Source: Opitutus sp. GAS368 (GTDB lineage: Bacteria > Verrucomicrobiota > Verrucomicrobiia > Opitutales > Opitutaceae). Taken from it: 64,000 bases of DNA. The stretch is taken from the NCBI GenBank assembly GCA_945906965.1, contig CAMDRP010000002.1:1-64000 (forward strand), read 5' to 3'. The position numbers and the translations under genes are program-made. Under the pieces are notes generated by a model. It had not been told where the DNA came from, made no database searches, and saw only the letters and a list, made by a program, of their open reading frames with translations. Below are positions 48,136 to 58,946 of this stretch, one piece after another. Numbering within the stretch: the stretch's first letter is position 1; every line of letters starts with the position of its first letter.

Positions 48136-49446
48136 GGCGCGTTTAAATTCCGGGCCGGGCTTACGGCCGAGCGCCATCACGTGCCGCCCAAGCATGAGCG
48201 GTTGCGGCGCGAGTTGCGCGAGTTGCAGGCGCTGCGCGTGCGCCGTGAGTGCGGCGATGCGCGCGATCGTCTCGGGCGACTCCAACGGCGGCCGGCCGCG
48301 GTTATCGGCGAGCATGACGCTCGCAAGCTCCTCGATCGTGGCGGGTTGCAGACGACGCGCGAGGCGCCGCACGGCGTTGTCGGAAAGCGGTGCGCTGTTG
48401 CGATCGTGCGCGTGGTGATTCTCAACCAGTGCGCGCACCGGCGCATCGAAGCGCAAGGGCGCCCCGATGCGCCGTAGAAATTGCTCCGCGAGCGGTCCGC
48501 CCGCCGCCGCGTGTCCCGGACTTAGCCAGCGCAACACCCCGTCCTTCTCCGCGCGGACCGTCGTCTTCACCTTGCCGAAATCATGGGCCAACACTGCCCA
48601 CATGAGCACGGAATTTCGCTCCGCCCCGCTGGCGTGCTCGTGCGCGATCAGCGCCTCGAGGCAAAGTTGCGTGTGCGTAAACACATCACCCTCCGGATGC
48701 CACGCCGGCTCTTGTAAGGTACCGCGCAACGCCGCGATTTCCGGGAAATGCACCAGCCACCCCGTCGCCTCGAGCACCTCGAGCCCGCGCGCCGGCTTGA
48801 CGGCTTGGTTCGCCCATTTCTCCCACTCGCCCCAGACGCGCTCCACCGGCAATTCCCGAAACGTATCCGCGATCTGTCGGCTTAACGCCGCCGTCTCTGG
48901 CGCGAGCGTGAAATCAAAACGCGCGGCAAACTGCATCGCCCGCAACACTCGCAACGGATCTTCTCCGAACGCCGCGCTCGTGTGCCGCAACACCCGCGCC
49001 TGCAAATCCGCCGCGCCCCCGTGCGGATCGATCATCGCCTCCGTAAATGGATCGTATGCGATCGCGTTGACCGTGAAATCTCGCCGCGCCGCCGCATCTG
49101 CGTCGCTCAATTCTGGGTCCGGTTCCACCGCGAAGCCCCGATGCCCCGCGCCCGTCTTCGATTCTCGTCGCGGCAAACTGAAATCATATTCGGCGCCGCT
49201 GGTTTTGCCGCGTACTTTGATCACACCAAAACTCCGCCCCACCACATCCGTCGCCCCAAACGAGGCGAGTGCGCGATGCAACGTCTCGAAATCCACTCGG
49301 CCGACCTCGATGTCGAAATCTTTGGGCGTCAGCCCCAGCAACCCATCGCGTACGCCGCCACCCACCAACCGCGGCCGACCGACGCGGCGCACGGCCTCGA
49401 GCATCGCCCTGAGCTCCTCGGGAATCTGGGGGGCAAACCGCATCAT
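48049..49446 (-). CDS. cca: CCA tRNA nucleotidyltransferase / poly(A) polymerase-family protein with HD-like region
   Basis: 'PRLVGGGVRDGLLGLTPKDFDIEVG', 'RRDFTVNAIAYDPF', 'DPLRVLRAMQFAARFDF', 'VLAHDFGKVKTT'. Confidence 0.85.
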   Translation of the reverse strand: MMRFAPQIPEELRAMLEAVRRVGRPRLVGGGVRDGLLGLTPKDFDIEVGRVDFETLHRALASFGATDVVGRSFGVIKVRGKTSGAEYDFSLPRRESKTGAGHRGFAVEPDPELSDADAAARRDFTVNAIAYDPFTEAMIDPHGGAADLQARVLRHTSAAFGEDPLRVLRAMQFAARFDFTLAPETAALSRQIADTFRELPVERVWGEWEKWANQAVKPARGLEVLEATGWLVHFPEIAALRGTLQEPAWHPEGDVFTHTQLCLEALIAHEHASGAERNSVLMWAVLAHDFGKVKTTVRAEKDGVLRWLSPGHAAAGGPLAEQFLRRIGAPLRFDAPVRALVENHHAHDRNSAPLSDNAVRRLARRLQPATIEELASVMLADNRGRPPLESPETIARIAALTAHAQRLQLAQLAPQPLMLGRHVMALGRKPGPEFKRALDAAFEAQLDGAFADETGGVIWLRNFLG

Positions 49447-49850
49447 TTTTTCTCCGCCGCGATCCCGCGTGCCGCCGCGATCACGCAACTCCAGCCGATC
49501 AAAAATGAAACGCCGCCCAACGGCGCCGTCGAAGCCCCGAGCCAAGTTGGCGCCTTCAACGCCAAACTATACAGCGACCCCGAAAAAAGAATCACCCCCG
49601 TCAACCACCACCGCACCGCCCAACCGATACGCCGCGTCGCCGCGCTCGCCCCCGCGCCCACCTCCAACCACTTCGCCGCCGCAAAAATGGCCACCGCATG
49701 TAGCAAGTGATAATGCACGGCGGTTTCCCAACGATCGCGCGTACCGAGCTCGCTGAGTTGAGCGCGCAACGCATGCGCTCCGAAGGCGCCGAGGGCGACT
49801 CCGCTCAGACCCAAAATGCCAGCGATCAACAGCGCGCGGGAAGATTTCAT
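49443..49850 (-). CDS. DUF423-family membrane protein
   Basis: 'GILGLSGVALGAFGAHALRAQL...WETAVHYHLLHAVAIFAAA...FSGSLYSLAL' DUF423 features; ATGA overlap with cca. Confidence 0.85.
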   Translation of the reverse strand: MKSSRALLIAGILGLSGVALGAFGAHALRAQLSELGTRDRWETAVHYHLLHAVAIFAAAKWLEVGAGASAATRRIGWAVRWWLTGVILFSGSLYSLALKAPTWLGASTAPLGGVSFLIGWSCVIAAARGIAAEKK

Positions 49851-49956
49851 GGCCGCCACGCTCTCAGAAATACGCCGAGAAACAAGTTCACGCTGCGTCC
49901 CTGATCCGGTTAAATGGAAAGTTCAATCAGGCCTGAAAAGAGCGTGAAATGAGGCA

Positions 49957-49984
49957 TTGACACGATCTTTGCGAAACCTAGTTA
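49957..49984 (+). promoter_or_regulatory. Candidate sigma-70 promoter for rplM-rpsI
   Basis: TTGACA at 49957, weak TAGTTA at 49979 (16-nt spacer), rplM ATG at 50000. Confidence 0.35.
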
Positions 49985-49999
49985 TTAACCCCTTTTCCC

Positions 50000-50428
50000 A
50001 TGAAAACGTTTCTCGCCAAGAAGGAGACTGTGCAGCCCAAGTGGCATCTGATCGATGCCGAAGGCGTGCCGCTCGGTCGCCTCGCTGTTAAAGCTGCCAA
50101 CATCATCCGTGGCCGCCACAAAGCCTCCTACACCCCGAGCGTCGACAACGGCGACTTCGTCGTGGTCATTAACGCCGAGAAGGTCGTCCTCACCGGTAAA
50201 AAGGAGAGCCAGAACGAGTACATGTTTTTCTCCGGCTTCGTCGGTGGCGAAAGCTACCGCAGCCTCAAGCTGATGCGCGAGCGTCACCCCGAGTTTATCA
50301 TCGAACACGCGGTCAAGGGCATGCTCCCGAAGAACCGCATCGCGGCCAAGATGTTGACGAAACTCCGTGTTTTCGCCGGCTCGAAGCACACGCATGAGAT
50401 GAACAATCCCGCTAAAATTTCCGTCTGA
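50000..50428 (+). CDS. rplM: 50S ribosomal protein L13
   Basis: '[49 protein letters not shown]', '[10 protein letters not shown]'. Confidence 0.97.
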   Translation: MKTFLAKKETVQPKWHLIDAEGVPLGRLAVKAANIIRGRHKASYTPSVDNGDFVVVINAEKVVLTGKKESQNEYMFFSGFVGGESYRSLKLMRERHPEFIIEHAVKGMLPKNRIAAKMLTKLRVFAGSKHTHEMNNPAKISV

Positions 50429-50436
50429 TTACGCCC

Positions 50437-50835
50437 ATGAGCACACCCGCGAACGTTTTTACCGCCACCGGCCGCCGCAAAACCTCCACCGCCCGCATCC
50501 GTATCACGGAAGGCAAGGGCAAGCTGACCGTTAATGGCCGCAGCTTTGAGAACTATTTTGTGCCAGAGAGCTTCGCCAAACAAGCGGCGATGCCCCTGAT
50601 TACCGTCACCCTGAGTGACAAATTTGACGTTAGCGCCAATGTCTCCGGCGGCGGTCTCGCTGGCCAAGCTGGTGCGGTTGCCCACGGCATCGCCCGTGCG
50701 CTCCAAAAGTTTAACGCTGAACTTCGTCCCGCCCTTAAGAAGGCCGGCCACATGAAGCGCGATCCCCGCGCCAAGGAACGTAAGAAAGCCGGTCAACCCG
50801 GCGCTCGTAAGCGCTTCCAGTTCTCGAAACGTTAA
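50437..50835 (+). CDS. rpsI: 30S ribosomal protein S9
   Basis: '[26 protein letters not shown]', C-terminal '[25 protein letters not shown]'. Confidence 0.97.
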   Translation: MSTPANVFTATGRRKTSTARIRITEGKGKLTVNGRSFENYFVPESFAKQAAMPLITVTLSDKFDVSANVSGGGLAGQAGAVAHGIARALQKFNAELRPALKKAGHMKRDPRAKERKKAGQPGARKRFQFSKR

Positions 50836-50880
50836 TCCGGTTACACCGCGATTTTTTCGCGGTCTGTACGGCTTATTTGG

Positions 50881-50914
50881 GCCGACGTCGCTCGTGGAGC
50901 GCGTCGGCTTTTTC
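50881..50914 (+). terminator. Terminator downstream of rpsI
   Basis: gccgacgtcgct-cgtgg-agcgcgtcggc-ttttt (one bulged base). Confidence 0.7.
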
Positions 50915-51030
50915 GTCACCTATTTCCCGGTTTTTCCGGCACGAGGGAACTTGGCAAGCCGCTTGCTTACACACTCTCGCGCCCGGTTCTTTCGGGCTGT
51001 TACGCTATACCATAACCACCAAACTAAAAA

Positions 51031-51816
51031 ATGAATAAACTATCCTTCGCACTCCTCAGTGCTCTCACCTTGGGTTCGCTCTCGCTGAGCGCCCAGACCG
51101 CGCCGGCACCGGCCGCTCCTAGCGTCGCCGTGACGGTCACCCCGTCGTTCGCCTCGCAGTACATGTTCCGTGGCCAACGCCTCGGCGGGGCCTCGTTCCA
51201 GCCCACCGTTGAGCTGGGTTATGGCAATCTGACCGCTGGTGTCTGGGCTAACGCTCCGATTCAAAACAAGGTCGTGGGTCAATCGGATCCAGAATTCGAT
51301 TTCTACGCCTCCTATACCTCCGTCGCTTCGGATACGTTGAGCTTCGTGCCCGGTGTCACCTTCTACTCCTATCCTTCGGCTGATGAAGCTAACGGTTTTT
51401 ACAAGATGACGTTCGAACCCAGCTTGGCGGTTAACTACACGATCTCCGGTGTGAAACTTACCCCCAAGATCTACTACGACTTCGTTCTTGATGGACCTAC
51501 CTTTGAAATCACTTCGACCTACGCCTTCCCCCTTAAGGATCTCGGTACGGAGCTCGGTTTCACCGCCTCCTACGGATCCTACCTCGCCAATGATTTCATC
51601 AAAGGCTCGGCCCCGCAGACCAAGGCTTGGGGTAATTACTGGCTACTCGGCGTTGCTGCGCCCTTCCAGCTCACCAAAGAATCCAAGGTCACGCTCGGTT
51701 TCGCCTTCACCAAGGGCGACAGCGCTTACGTTAAGACCGGCAGCGCTCCAAAGTCGGCCAACACCTCGGCTGTCGGCCGTGGCGTCGTGACGATCAGCTA
51801 TTCCTACGCATTCTAA
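51031..51816 (+). CDS. TorF-like putative porin / outer-membrane protein
   Basis: Signal peptide; 'VAVTVTPSFASQYMFRGQRLGGASFQPTVELGYGNLTAGVWANAPI' and beta-barrel pattern ending 'GVVTISYSYAF'. Confidence 0.7.
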   Translation: MNKLSFALLSALTLGSLSLSAQTAPAPAAPSVAVTVTPSFASQYMFRGQRLGGASFQPTVELGYGNLTAGVWANAPIQNKVVGQSDPEFDFYASYTSVASDTLSFVPGVTFYSYPSADEANGFYKMTFEPSLAVNYTISGVKLTPKIYYDFVLDGPTFEITSTYAFPLKDLGTELGFTASYGSYLANDFIKGSAPQTKAWGNYWLLGVAAPFQLTKESKVTLGFAFTKGDSAYVKTGSAPKSANTSAVGRGVVTISYSYAF

Positions 51817-51850
51817 TGCCGCCACGCGCGTGCGCGTGATTGCAACTTCG

Positions 51851-51880
51851 GCCCGCGCCTCAACCGGCGCGGGCTTTTTT
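51851..51880 (+). terminator. Rho-independent terminator of the porin gene
   Basis: gcccgcgcc-tcaacc-ggcgcgggc-tttttt. Confidence 0.85.
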
Positions 51881-51952
51881 GTGGGCTTAAATCGATCGAG
51901 CCGTAAATTCCGTCTCGATTATTTCCCCGGCGCTTTGGATGCTGCGCCCACT

Positions 51953-52978
51953 ATGAAAGTCGGTGTTGTCGGCGCGTCCGGTTATTCGGGCGAAGTCTTA
52001 GTTAAACTTTTACTCAGTCATCCGCACGTGGAACTCGCGGCGGTGACTTCGCGGACGCATGCGGGCAAGGCCTTGGCTGCGATCATGCCGGCGCTGCGCG
52101 GCCGCGATGCCGGTCTGCGTTTCGTCGATTCTGATCCTGCGGCGCTCGCGGCGAGTAACATCGATTTGTTTTTCCTCGCGCTGCCCCACGGCGCCGCGGC
52201 GACGTACGCGAAAGCCCTGGTTCCCGCGGGCAAGCGCGTGATCGACCTCAGCGCCGACTTCCGCATCGCCGACTTGGCGACTTACCAAAAATATTACGGC
52301 GAGCATCACGCGCCGGAATTGTTGCCCGCGGCACGTTTTGTCCTGCCTGAGCTCACGCCGCCGGCTTGGAAGACTGAGGCGAAACTCATCGCCGCGCCCG
52401 GTTGTTATCCGACGAGTGTTTTGGTGCCGTTGGTGCCGCTGTTGCGAGCGGGCCTTGTTTCACGCCAGCATATTGTGGTCAATTCTCTTAGCGGCGTCAG
52501 TGGTGCGGGCAAGAAAGCCGAAGAAGCCTATCTTTACTGCGAACGCGCCGAGAGCGCCAAGGCCTACGGCTTGGTGAAGCATCGCCATCTCGCCGAAATC
52601 GAGGAGCAACTCGCGCTGCGCACGGGCGCCGCCACCATCATCCAGTTCAATCCTCATCTCGCGCCCATGCGTCGTGGGATCGCGACGACGATCACCATCC
52701 CTGGTGCGGTGGGCGCTACGATCGACGCGCTTTACGCCGCTTGGCGTGAAGCCTACGCCGCCGCGCCGTTTGTGCAGCTGCTCGCGGCGGGCGAGCCGCC
52801 CGATACGGCGCACGTCGTCGGAACCAATCGTATCGACATCTCCGCGGTGCACGATGTGCGCACCGGTAATTTCATTCTGACTTCCGCCGAGGATAATCTC
52901 ATGAAGGGCGCGAGCGGTCAGGCCGTGCAAATCATGAACCTCTGGAGCGGTTTCCCTGAAATCGCCGGATTGATCTAA
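51953..52978 (+). CDS. argC: N-acetyl-gamma-glutamyl-phosphate reductase
   Basis: 'MKVGVVGASGYSGEVLVKLLLSHPHVEL', 'AAPGCYPTSVLVPLVPLL', 'HRHLAEIEEQL'; start reassigned to 51953. Confidence 0.96.
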   Translation: MKVGVVGASGYSGEVLVKLLLSHPHVELAAVTSRTHAGKALAAIMPALRGRDAGLRFVDSDPAALAASNIDLFFLALPHGAAATYAKALVPAGKRVIDLSADFRIADLATYQKYYGEHHAPELLPAARFVLPELTPPAWKTEAKLIAAPGCYPTSVLVPLVPLLRAGLVSRQHIVVNSLSGVSGAGKKAEEAYLYCERAESAKAYGLVKHRHLAEIEEQLALRTGAATIIQFNPHLAPMRRGIATTITIPGAVGATIDALYAAWREAYAAAPFVQLLAAGEPPDTAHVVGTNRIDISAVHDVRTGNFILTSAEDNLMKGASGQAVQIMNLWSGFPEIAGLI

Positions 52979-53059
52979 TTGGCCGAGCGCTTCATGAAAA
53001 GCGTCGCGGTTAGGTCCGTGGCGCTGGGTGCAGGCGAAGTGTATTCTGGTTCGTTTTGA

Positions 53060-54376
53060 TCAGCTCCGGTAATCAGCGTTTTCGCTCACGTATTCGTGAG
53101 TGAGGTCGCCACCGATGACAGTCGCGCTGGCGTCGCCGTTGCCGATTTCAACTTCAATTTCGACGCAGCGTTCGTGCGGCGGATAATCAATGGCCGCAGA
53201 GAAGACGCCGTCTTTCGGCGGCGCACTCGCGTAAAGTTCTGCGCTGCGCAGGTGGGTAACGAGGGCGATTTCTTTCTCGGGATTGAGTTGGAAAACTCCA
53301 CCTGAAAAAATTTCGATTCCGCCCAAGCGCAGCTGTAAACGCGTCAAATCAGTCTCGGGCGCGTGGGCGCCGATGTGTTTTCCGATGGCCTGTACGAGCC
53401 GGCCGACGTTGGGATCGTTGCCTGCCACGGCGCATTTAAACAGTGGCGCGTTGACGATGGCTTTGCCGATTGCACGCGCCAACTCAATCGTCGCCGCTGC
53501 GCTCACCGCGACGCGAATCACGTGGCGCACGCCCTCGCCGTTGCGCACGACATCTTCCGCGAGATCGCGGCACACCTGCGTGAGCGCGGCTTCGAAGGCG
53601 GCGAGATCGGGGCAGGGGACGCGGCTCGAGGAAATGAGCGCGACGGTGTCCGAGGTGCTCGTGTCGCTATCGACGCTGATGGTGTTGAAACTCGTCTCGA
53701 CGGCGCGTTGAAGAGCGGCGCGCAATTCCTCGCGTGCCACTTTTAAATCGGTCAGCACGTAAACCAACATCGTGGCCATGTTGGGTTCAATCATGCCCGC
53801 GCCTTTGGCGATGCCGACGATGCTACCGGAGCCCACGTTGGCTCGACGGATTTTTGGATAAAGGTCGGTCGTGACGATACCCTCGGCCGCCGACAAAATG
53901 GATGTGCTGGTGAGGCTCGCGGAAGTTTGCGGCAACGCGTCCATGATGGCGTCAACGGGCAGGCCCCAGCCGATCACCCCGGTCGAACTTGGCAGAATTT
54001 GTCCGGGGGTGAGGTTGAGTAAGTTCGCCAAACGGGCGCAGATTTTTTCCGATGCTGCGACGCCGCCGGGCGCGCAGACGTTGGAGACCTTGTTGTTTAC
54101 GATCACGGCGCCGAGTGTGGGTTCGTGGAGGCGTTGGCGACCGACGATGATGGGTGCCCCGGGGAGCGCGTTGCGGGTGAACATCGCGGCGAAATCCGGC
54201 GTGGGTTGATCAAGGGCGATCAATGTGAGGGTCATCTTCGCGGGCTTCGGTGCCTCGCGTGGCATGAACTCGAAACGCGAGGTGCCCACACGAAAACCGA
54301 GCGGAAGTTGAGCCTGGCTGACAAGCCAAGCGCGATGAGCTGCACGGTTGGAGAAAGTAAGAGCGGTACTGGCCAC
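53060..54376 (-). CDS. argJ: Glutamate N-acetyltransferase / amino-acid N-acetyltransferase
   Basis: 'PSSTGVIGWGLPVDAIMDALP', 'GSIVGIAKGAGMIEPNMATMLVYVLTD', 'SDTSTSDTVALISS'; GTG start. Confidence 0.95.
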   Translation of the reverse strand: MASTALTFSNRAAHRAWLVSQAQLPLGFRVGTSRFEFMPREAPKPAKMTLTLIALDQPTPDFAAMFTRNALPGAPIIVGRQRLHEPTLGAVIVNNKVSNVCAPGGVAASEKICARLANLLNLTPGQILPSSTGVIGWGLPVDAIMDALPQTSASLTSTSILSAAEGIVTTDLYPKIRRANVGSGSIVGIAKGAGMIEPNMATMLVYVLTDLKVAREELRAALQRAVETSFNTISVDSDTSTSDTVALISSSRVPCPDLAAFEAALTQVCRDLAEDVVRNGEGVRHVIRVAVSAAATIELARAIGKAIVNAPLFKCAVAGNDPNVGRLVQAIGKHIGAHAPETDLTRLQLRLGGIEIFSGGVFQLNPEKEIALVTHLRSAELYASAPPKDGVFSAAIDYPPHERCVEIEVEIGNGDASATVIGGDLTHEYVSENADYRS

Positions 54377-54579
54377 TGGGGAGAAGTGGGCCGGTGTGGG
54401 CGCGGAGTGAAGCCGAATTTTCGCGGCGGTGGCCGGATAATTTATTTCCTAGCCCTGCGAATGTGATGGAAAAGCGCTGCCGGAGTGCGCTAGTAATTTT
54501 CTCTCGAATCTAAAACGTGCACGCTGTTCCCAGTTTCCTCTCGCTCCCTGCGGCCCTTGGCCGCGGTCTTTGATCTGCT

Positions 54580-55467
54580 ATGAATGTGAATGTTGCTGAA
54601 CTCACCGCCAAGGCGAAGGTGCTCCTCGAAGCCCTTCCTTACATCCAAGATTTTCGTGGCTCCACCTTCGTGGTGAAATATGGCGGGAGCTTTATGGATG
54701 ATCCCGATCCGGTCGCCCGCACGCGCGTGGCCTTCGACATCGCGTTCCTCGCGGCCGTCGGTATCAACGTCGTCGTCGTCCACGGCGGCGGTAAGGCCAT
54801 CACCAAGGCGATGGAATCCTCCGGCCTGAAGGCGAATTTCATCAACGGCCTCCGCGTGACCGACGAAGCTGCGGTCGCCATCGTCAAGCGCACGCTCGAC
54901 GAGATCGTGAACAAAGATGTCTGCAACGCCATCATCACCGCGAACGGTAAACCCAAGGGCCTCGCCGGCGACAGCGTGCTGGTATGCCAAAAACTCACCC
55001 AAGACGACGACGGTAATACCGTGGATCTTGGCTACGTCGGTGAAGTCACCGAGGTAAAAGTGAAGCTCATCAAAAAAGAAATCGCCGAAGGCTTCATTCC
55101 GGTCATTTCGCCGGTCGCTGAGGGCTACGATGGCAAACCTTATAACGTGAACGCCGATCTTGTGGCCGGTCGCGTCGCGAGTGCTTTGCGCGCGCGCCGT
55201 TTGGTTTACATGAGTGATGTCCCCGGTTTGTTGTCGGCACCGCCTGATGCTTCGACCCTGATTTCGACGCTCAAGATCAGCCAAGTCGAAGGACTTAAGG
55301 CGAAGGGGGTCATCGACAAAGGCATGCGTCCGAAAGTCGGTAGCGCCGTGCGGGCCCTCGAAGAAGGCGTGCAACGCGTTCACTTCATCGACGGCCGCTT
55401 GCCGCACTCGTTGCTGCTGGAAATCTTTACCGACAAGGGCATCGGTACGGAAATTGTCCACGGGTGA
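54580..55467 (+). CDS. argB: Acetylglutamate kinase
   Basis: '[13 protein letters not shown]', '[15 protein letters not shown]', '[28 protein letters not shown]'. Confidence 0.96.
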   Translation: MNVNVAELTAKAKVLLEALPYIQDFRGSTFVVKYGGSFMDDPDPVARTRVAFDIAFLAAVGINVVVVHGGGKAITKAMESSGLKANFINGLRVTDEAAVAIVKRTLDEIVNKDVCNAIITANGKPKGLAGDSVLVCQKLTQDDDGNTVDLGYVGEVTEVKVKLIKKEIAEGFIPVISPVAEGYDGKPYNVNADLVAGRVASALRARRLVYMSDVPGLLSAPPDASTLISTLKISQVEGLKAKGVIDKGMRPKVGSAVRALEEGVQRVHFIDGRLPHSLLLEIFTDKGIGTEIVHG

Positions 55468-55597
55468 GCGCGTTTTGCGCGGGTTCTCGAGCGATCAAGA
55501 ATGAGCGGGAGATTTTCGCGCTAGTGGGTCGCCGCAACCGAGTCGTTTTTGCTCTCGTCCGCCATGGGGGCGTTGTCCTAGATTTTTCTTTTAAGCG

Positions 55598-56545
55598 ATG
55601 AAACACTTCCTGAAAGAGACCGACTTCAAGTCCCATGAATTGGGTGAAGTTTTTGCGTTGGCTCGAGAATTTAAAGCCAAGCGCGGTCGCAACGCTACGC
55701 CCGCACTCGCCGGTCAGACTTGGGCGATGATTTTTTCTAAATCCTCGACGCGCACGCGCGTGTCCTTCGAGGTCGGCATCCACGAGCTCGGCGGCAATCC
55801 GCTTTTTCTCAACAAAAACGACATCCAGCTCGGCCGCGGTGAATCCGTTGAAGACACCGCAAAAGTTCTTTCGCGTTTCGTGCATGGCCTGATCGTTCGC
55901 ACTTTCGATCACAGCGAAGTCGAGCGTCTCGCGGCCGCGGGCAACATTCCGGTGATCAATGCGCTCACGGATTTCCTGCACCCGTGCCAGATTTACACGG
56001 ATGCGTTCACGATGACCGAGCGCTGGTCGAAAAACGATGACCTGCTCGGCGCGTTGCGCGGTCGTAAAATCGCGTTTCTCGGCGACACGGCCTGCAACAT
56101 GGCCAACTCGTGGATTCTCGGCGCCAATCTTTTCGGCATGAAAATCTCGCTTTCGGGCCCGGCTGAATTTGCCCCCGGCGCGGAGTTGAAGGCGCAGCTG
56201 CAGCGCGAAGGTTTCCCGGCCGATTCCTACCAATTTACGACGGATCCATATCAAGCCGTGAAGGACGCCGATGTCGTTTACACCGACGTCTGGGTGAGCA
56301 TGGGCAAGGAAGACGAAAAGGCCGAACGCAGTCGCCAGATGTCGCCCTACGCCGTCACCGCCAAACTTTTCGCCGCCGCCAAGCCTGACGCGCTCTTCAT
56401 GCATTGCTTGCCGGCGCATCCTGGCGAGGAAGTCGAACAAGCTGTCCTCGATAATCCGCGATCGATCATTTTCGATCAGGCCGAAAATCGCCTCCACACC
56501 CAGAAAGCCATCATGGCGGTTTTGGCCAAGGCCGCGCGCAAGTAA
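55598..56545 (+). CDS. argF: Ornithine carbamoyltransferase
   Basis: 'MIFSKSSTRTRVSFEVGIHELGG', 'DFLHPCQ', 'FMHCLPAHPGEEV'. Confidence 0.95.
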   Translation: MKHFLKETDFKSHELGEVFALAREFKAKRGRNATPALAGQTWAMIFSKSSTRTRVSFEVGIHELGGNPLFLNKNDIQLGRGESVEDTAKVLSRFVHGLIVRTFDHSEVERLAAAGNIPVINALTDFLHPCQIYTDAFTMTERWSKNDDLLGALRGRKIAFLGDTACNMANSWILGANLFGMKISLSGPAEFAPGAELKAQLQREGFPADSYQFTTDPYQAVKDADVVYTDVWVSMGKEDEKAERSRQMSPYAVTAKLFAAAKPDALFMHCLPAHPGEEVEQAVLDNPRSIIFDQAENRLHTQKAIMAVLAKAARK

Positions 56546-56575
56546 ACCCACCTTCAGTCCCAAAAAATTCTATCC

Positions 56576-57802
56576 ATGAAAATCGTCCTCGCATACTCGG
56601 GCGGCCTCGACACGTCCGTCATCGTAAAATGGCTCAAAGAAACGTACGACGCTGAGATCGTCACCTTCGCCGCCGATGTCGGCCAAGAAGAGGAGCTCAA
56701 AGGCCTCGACAAAAAAGCGCTGAAGACCGGCGCTTCAAAACACTACACGCTCGATCTCGTGGAAGAATTCGCGAGCGATTTCATTTACCCGATGATTCGC
56801 GCCAACGCGATCTACGAGGGTCAATATTACCTCGGCACCTCCATCGCGCGTCCACTCATCGCCAAGGCCCAAGTCGACATCGCGAAGAAAGAAAAAGCCG
56901 ACACCGTCGCGCACGGCGCCACCGGCAAGGGCAACGACCAATGCCGTTTCGAGCTCACCTACATGGCGCTCGCGCCGCAGCTTCAAATCATCGCCCCTTG
57001 GAAGATCGAGGCTTATCGTGAGCTTTTCCCTGGTCGCGCCGAGATGATCGCTTACTGCGCTCAGCACAAAATCCCCATCGAAGCTTCCCTCAAAAAGCCG
57101 TATTCGATGGATCGCAACCTGCTCCACATTTCCTACGAGGCCGGCATTTTGGAAGATCCGTGGTTTGACCCCACGACTAACGCTAACAAGGGCATGTTTA
57201 AGCTTTCCGTCTCGCCCGAGGATGCGCCTAACAAGGCCGAATACGTCGAACTTGATTTCGTGAAGGGCGATTGCGTCGCGGTGAACGGCAAGAAACTCAC
57301 GCCCGGCGGCGTGTTGAAGACGCTCAACAAACTCGGCGGCAAACATGGCATCGGCCGCGTCGATCTCGTTGAGAATCGTTTCGTCGGTATGAAATCGCGC
57401 GGCGTGTACGAGACGCCCGGCGGCACGATCCTCATGCAAGCGCATCGTCAGGTCGAATCGCTCACGCTCGACCGCGAAGTGCTGCACTTGCGCGACAGTT
57501 TTATTCCTAAATACGCCGAGCTCGTTTACAATGGTTTCTGGTTCGCCCCGGAGCGCGAGATGCTCCAAGCGATGGTCGATGAGAGCCAACGCTACGTTAC
57601 GGGCACCGTCCGTCTGAAGCTCTACAAGGGCAACATCATCACCTGCGGCCGTAAGTCGAAATACTCGCTCTACGACGACAAAATCGCGTCGATGGAAGGC
57701 GTGAAGAGCTGGTACAACCAGAGCGACGCCACCGGTTTCATCCGCCTCAACGGTCTGCGTCTCCGCGCTCGTAATCTCGCGCAGGGCGGCCCGAAGATCT
57801 GA
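56576..57802 (+). CDS. argG: Argininosuccinate synthase
   Basis: '[21 protein letters not shown]', '[18 protein letters not shown]', '[16 protein letters not shown]'. Confidence 0.97.
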   Translation: MKIVLAYSGGLDTSVIVKWLKETYDAEIVTFAADVGQEEELKGLDKKALKTGASKHYTLDLVEEFASDFIYPMIRANAIYEGQYYLGTSIARPLIAKAQVDIAKKEKADTVAHGATGKGNDQCRFELTYMALAPQLQIIAPWKIEAYRELFPGRAEMIAYCAQHKIPIEASLKKPYSMDRNLLHISYEAGILEDPWFDPTTNANKGMFKLSVSPEDAPNKAEYVELDFVKGDCVAVNGKKLTPGGVLKTLNKLGGKHGIGRVDLVENRFVGMKSRGVYETPGGTILMQAHRQVESLTLDREVLHLRDSFIPKYAELVYNGFWFAPEREMLQAMVDESQRYVTGTVRLKLYKGNIITCGRKSKYSLYDDKIASMEGVKSWYNQSDATGFIRLNGLRLRARNLAQGGPKI

Positions 57803-57857
57803 GGTTTTTCGCGCCGACTCTGCGACCGAATCACGGTTGGAGTCGGGGCCTAAAAAA

Positions 57858-57889
57858 GGTGCGGTGGTCATTTCCACCGCGCCTTTTTT
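57858..57889 (+). terminator. Terminator between convergent argG and mlaD-like genes
   Basis: aaaaaa-ggtgcggtgg-tcattt-ccaccgcgcc-tttttt; could act on both strands. Confidence 0.8.
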
Positions 57890-57914
57890 GCGTCCATTTA
57901 CGGCGCGGCCTTAA

Positions 57915-58907
57915 TCAAAACAAGACGTTGGCGGCGGCGCCGACGGCGGTGATGGGACCGCTGTCACCGAGGCCGTCGATGGCGCGGTCCGCTTTCTTCA
58001 GCGTGCTTTGGGCGCTCAGATACAGGCTGTCGTCGGTGAGGAGCTTGCCGAGGGTGCCTTCGCCTTTGGCAATTTTATCGGAGATGTCGCGGAGGTTGCG
58101 CGTGACGACTTTGAGGTCGTTACCGGCGGTCTCATCAAAGATGAGCGCGCCGAGGGTGCCTTTGCCGGATTTGACTTGGTTCACGAGGGTCTGCGCGTCG
58201 GCGACGAAGGATTTAGCGTCAGTGGCGGCGCCTTTGATTTCGCTCACGGTGGCGACGAGTTCGTCGTGGAGTTTGGAGTCGTTGAGGAGTTTGCCGAGGG
58301 TGCCTTCGCCTTTGTTGATTTTATCGGTGGCGGTGGCGAGGTTGGTCATCGTGATGTCGATTTTCACGGAGTTGTCGGTCACGAGGCGGTCGAGCTTTTG
58401 AAAGAGGCCGGGATTTTTGCCGTCGCCGCTGACGGTGGTGGTGATGGAGCCGAGCGCGCCTTCGAGTTTTTGGCCGAGGTTACCGAGTTCGGTCATGATG
58501 GCGTTGATGTCGGGGGTGATTTTAGTGCGGAGCTCGGCGCCGTCGGTGAGGACGGGCGCGCCGGGGCTGCCGAGGTCGAGGCCGATGTAGTTGGTGCCGA
58601 TGAGGCCAGCCATGACGATGGTGGCGGTGGCATCGGATGCGATCTTGACGCTGGAGTCGATGCGCAGGACGGCTTCAGCGCGGCGACCGGCGAGACGGGT
58701 GCGCTCGACGGAGCCAATCTTGACGCCCGCCATGCGGACTTCGTCGCCTTGTTTGAGTTCTTTGAGGTTATCAAAGCCGGCGACGAGGCTGTAGCCGGTT
58801 TGCTTAAAAAGTTTGCCGTCGCTGAGCGTCTCCCAAGTCACCCAGATGAGGGCGAGGCCGAGGAGAAAGAAGAGACCGACGCGGGCGGTTTGTTGGGCGG
58901 TGTTCAT
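57915..58907 (-). CDS. mlaD: MCE/MlaD-family substrate-binding protein
   Basis: N-terminal TM then 'LVAGFDNLKELKQGDEVRMAGVKIGSVERTRLAGRRAEAVLRIDSSVKIASDATATIVMAGLIGTNYIGLDLG'. Confidence 0.9.
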   Translation of the reverse strand: MNTAQQTARVGLFFLLGLALIWVTWETLSDGKLFKQTGYSLVAGFDNLKELKQGDEVRMAGVKIGSVERTRLAGRRAEAVLRIDSSVKIASDATATIVMAGLIGTNYIGLDLGSPGAPVLTDGAELRTKITPDINAIMTELGNLGQKLEGALGSITTTVSGDGKNPGLFQKLDRLVTDNSVKIDITMTNLATATDKINKGEGTLGKLLNDSKLHDELVATVSEIKGAATDAKSFVADAQTLVNQVKSGKGTLGALIFDETAGNDLKVVTRNLRDISDKIAKGEGTLGKLLTDDSLYLSAQSTLKKADRAIDGLGDSGPITAVGAAANVLF

Positions 58908-58946
58908 GGTGGTGGTTCCGTAGCGTTTTAAACAGGAAAGGGCGGA

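Noticed and set aside
55427-56563. 378-aa minus-strand ORF opposite argF
   Set aside because: Antisense shadow of argF
56735-57877. 380-aa minus-strand ORF opposite argG
   Set aside because: Antisense shadow of argG
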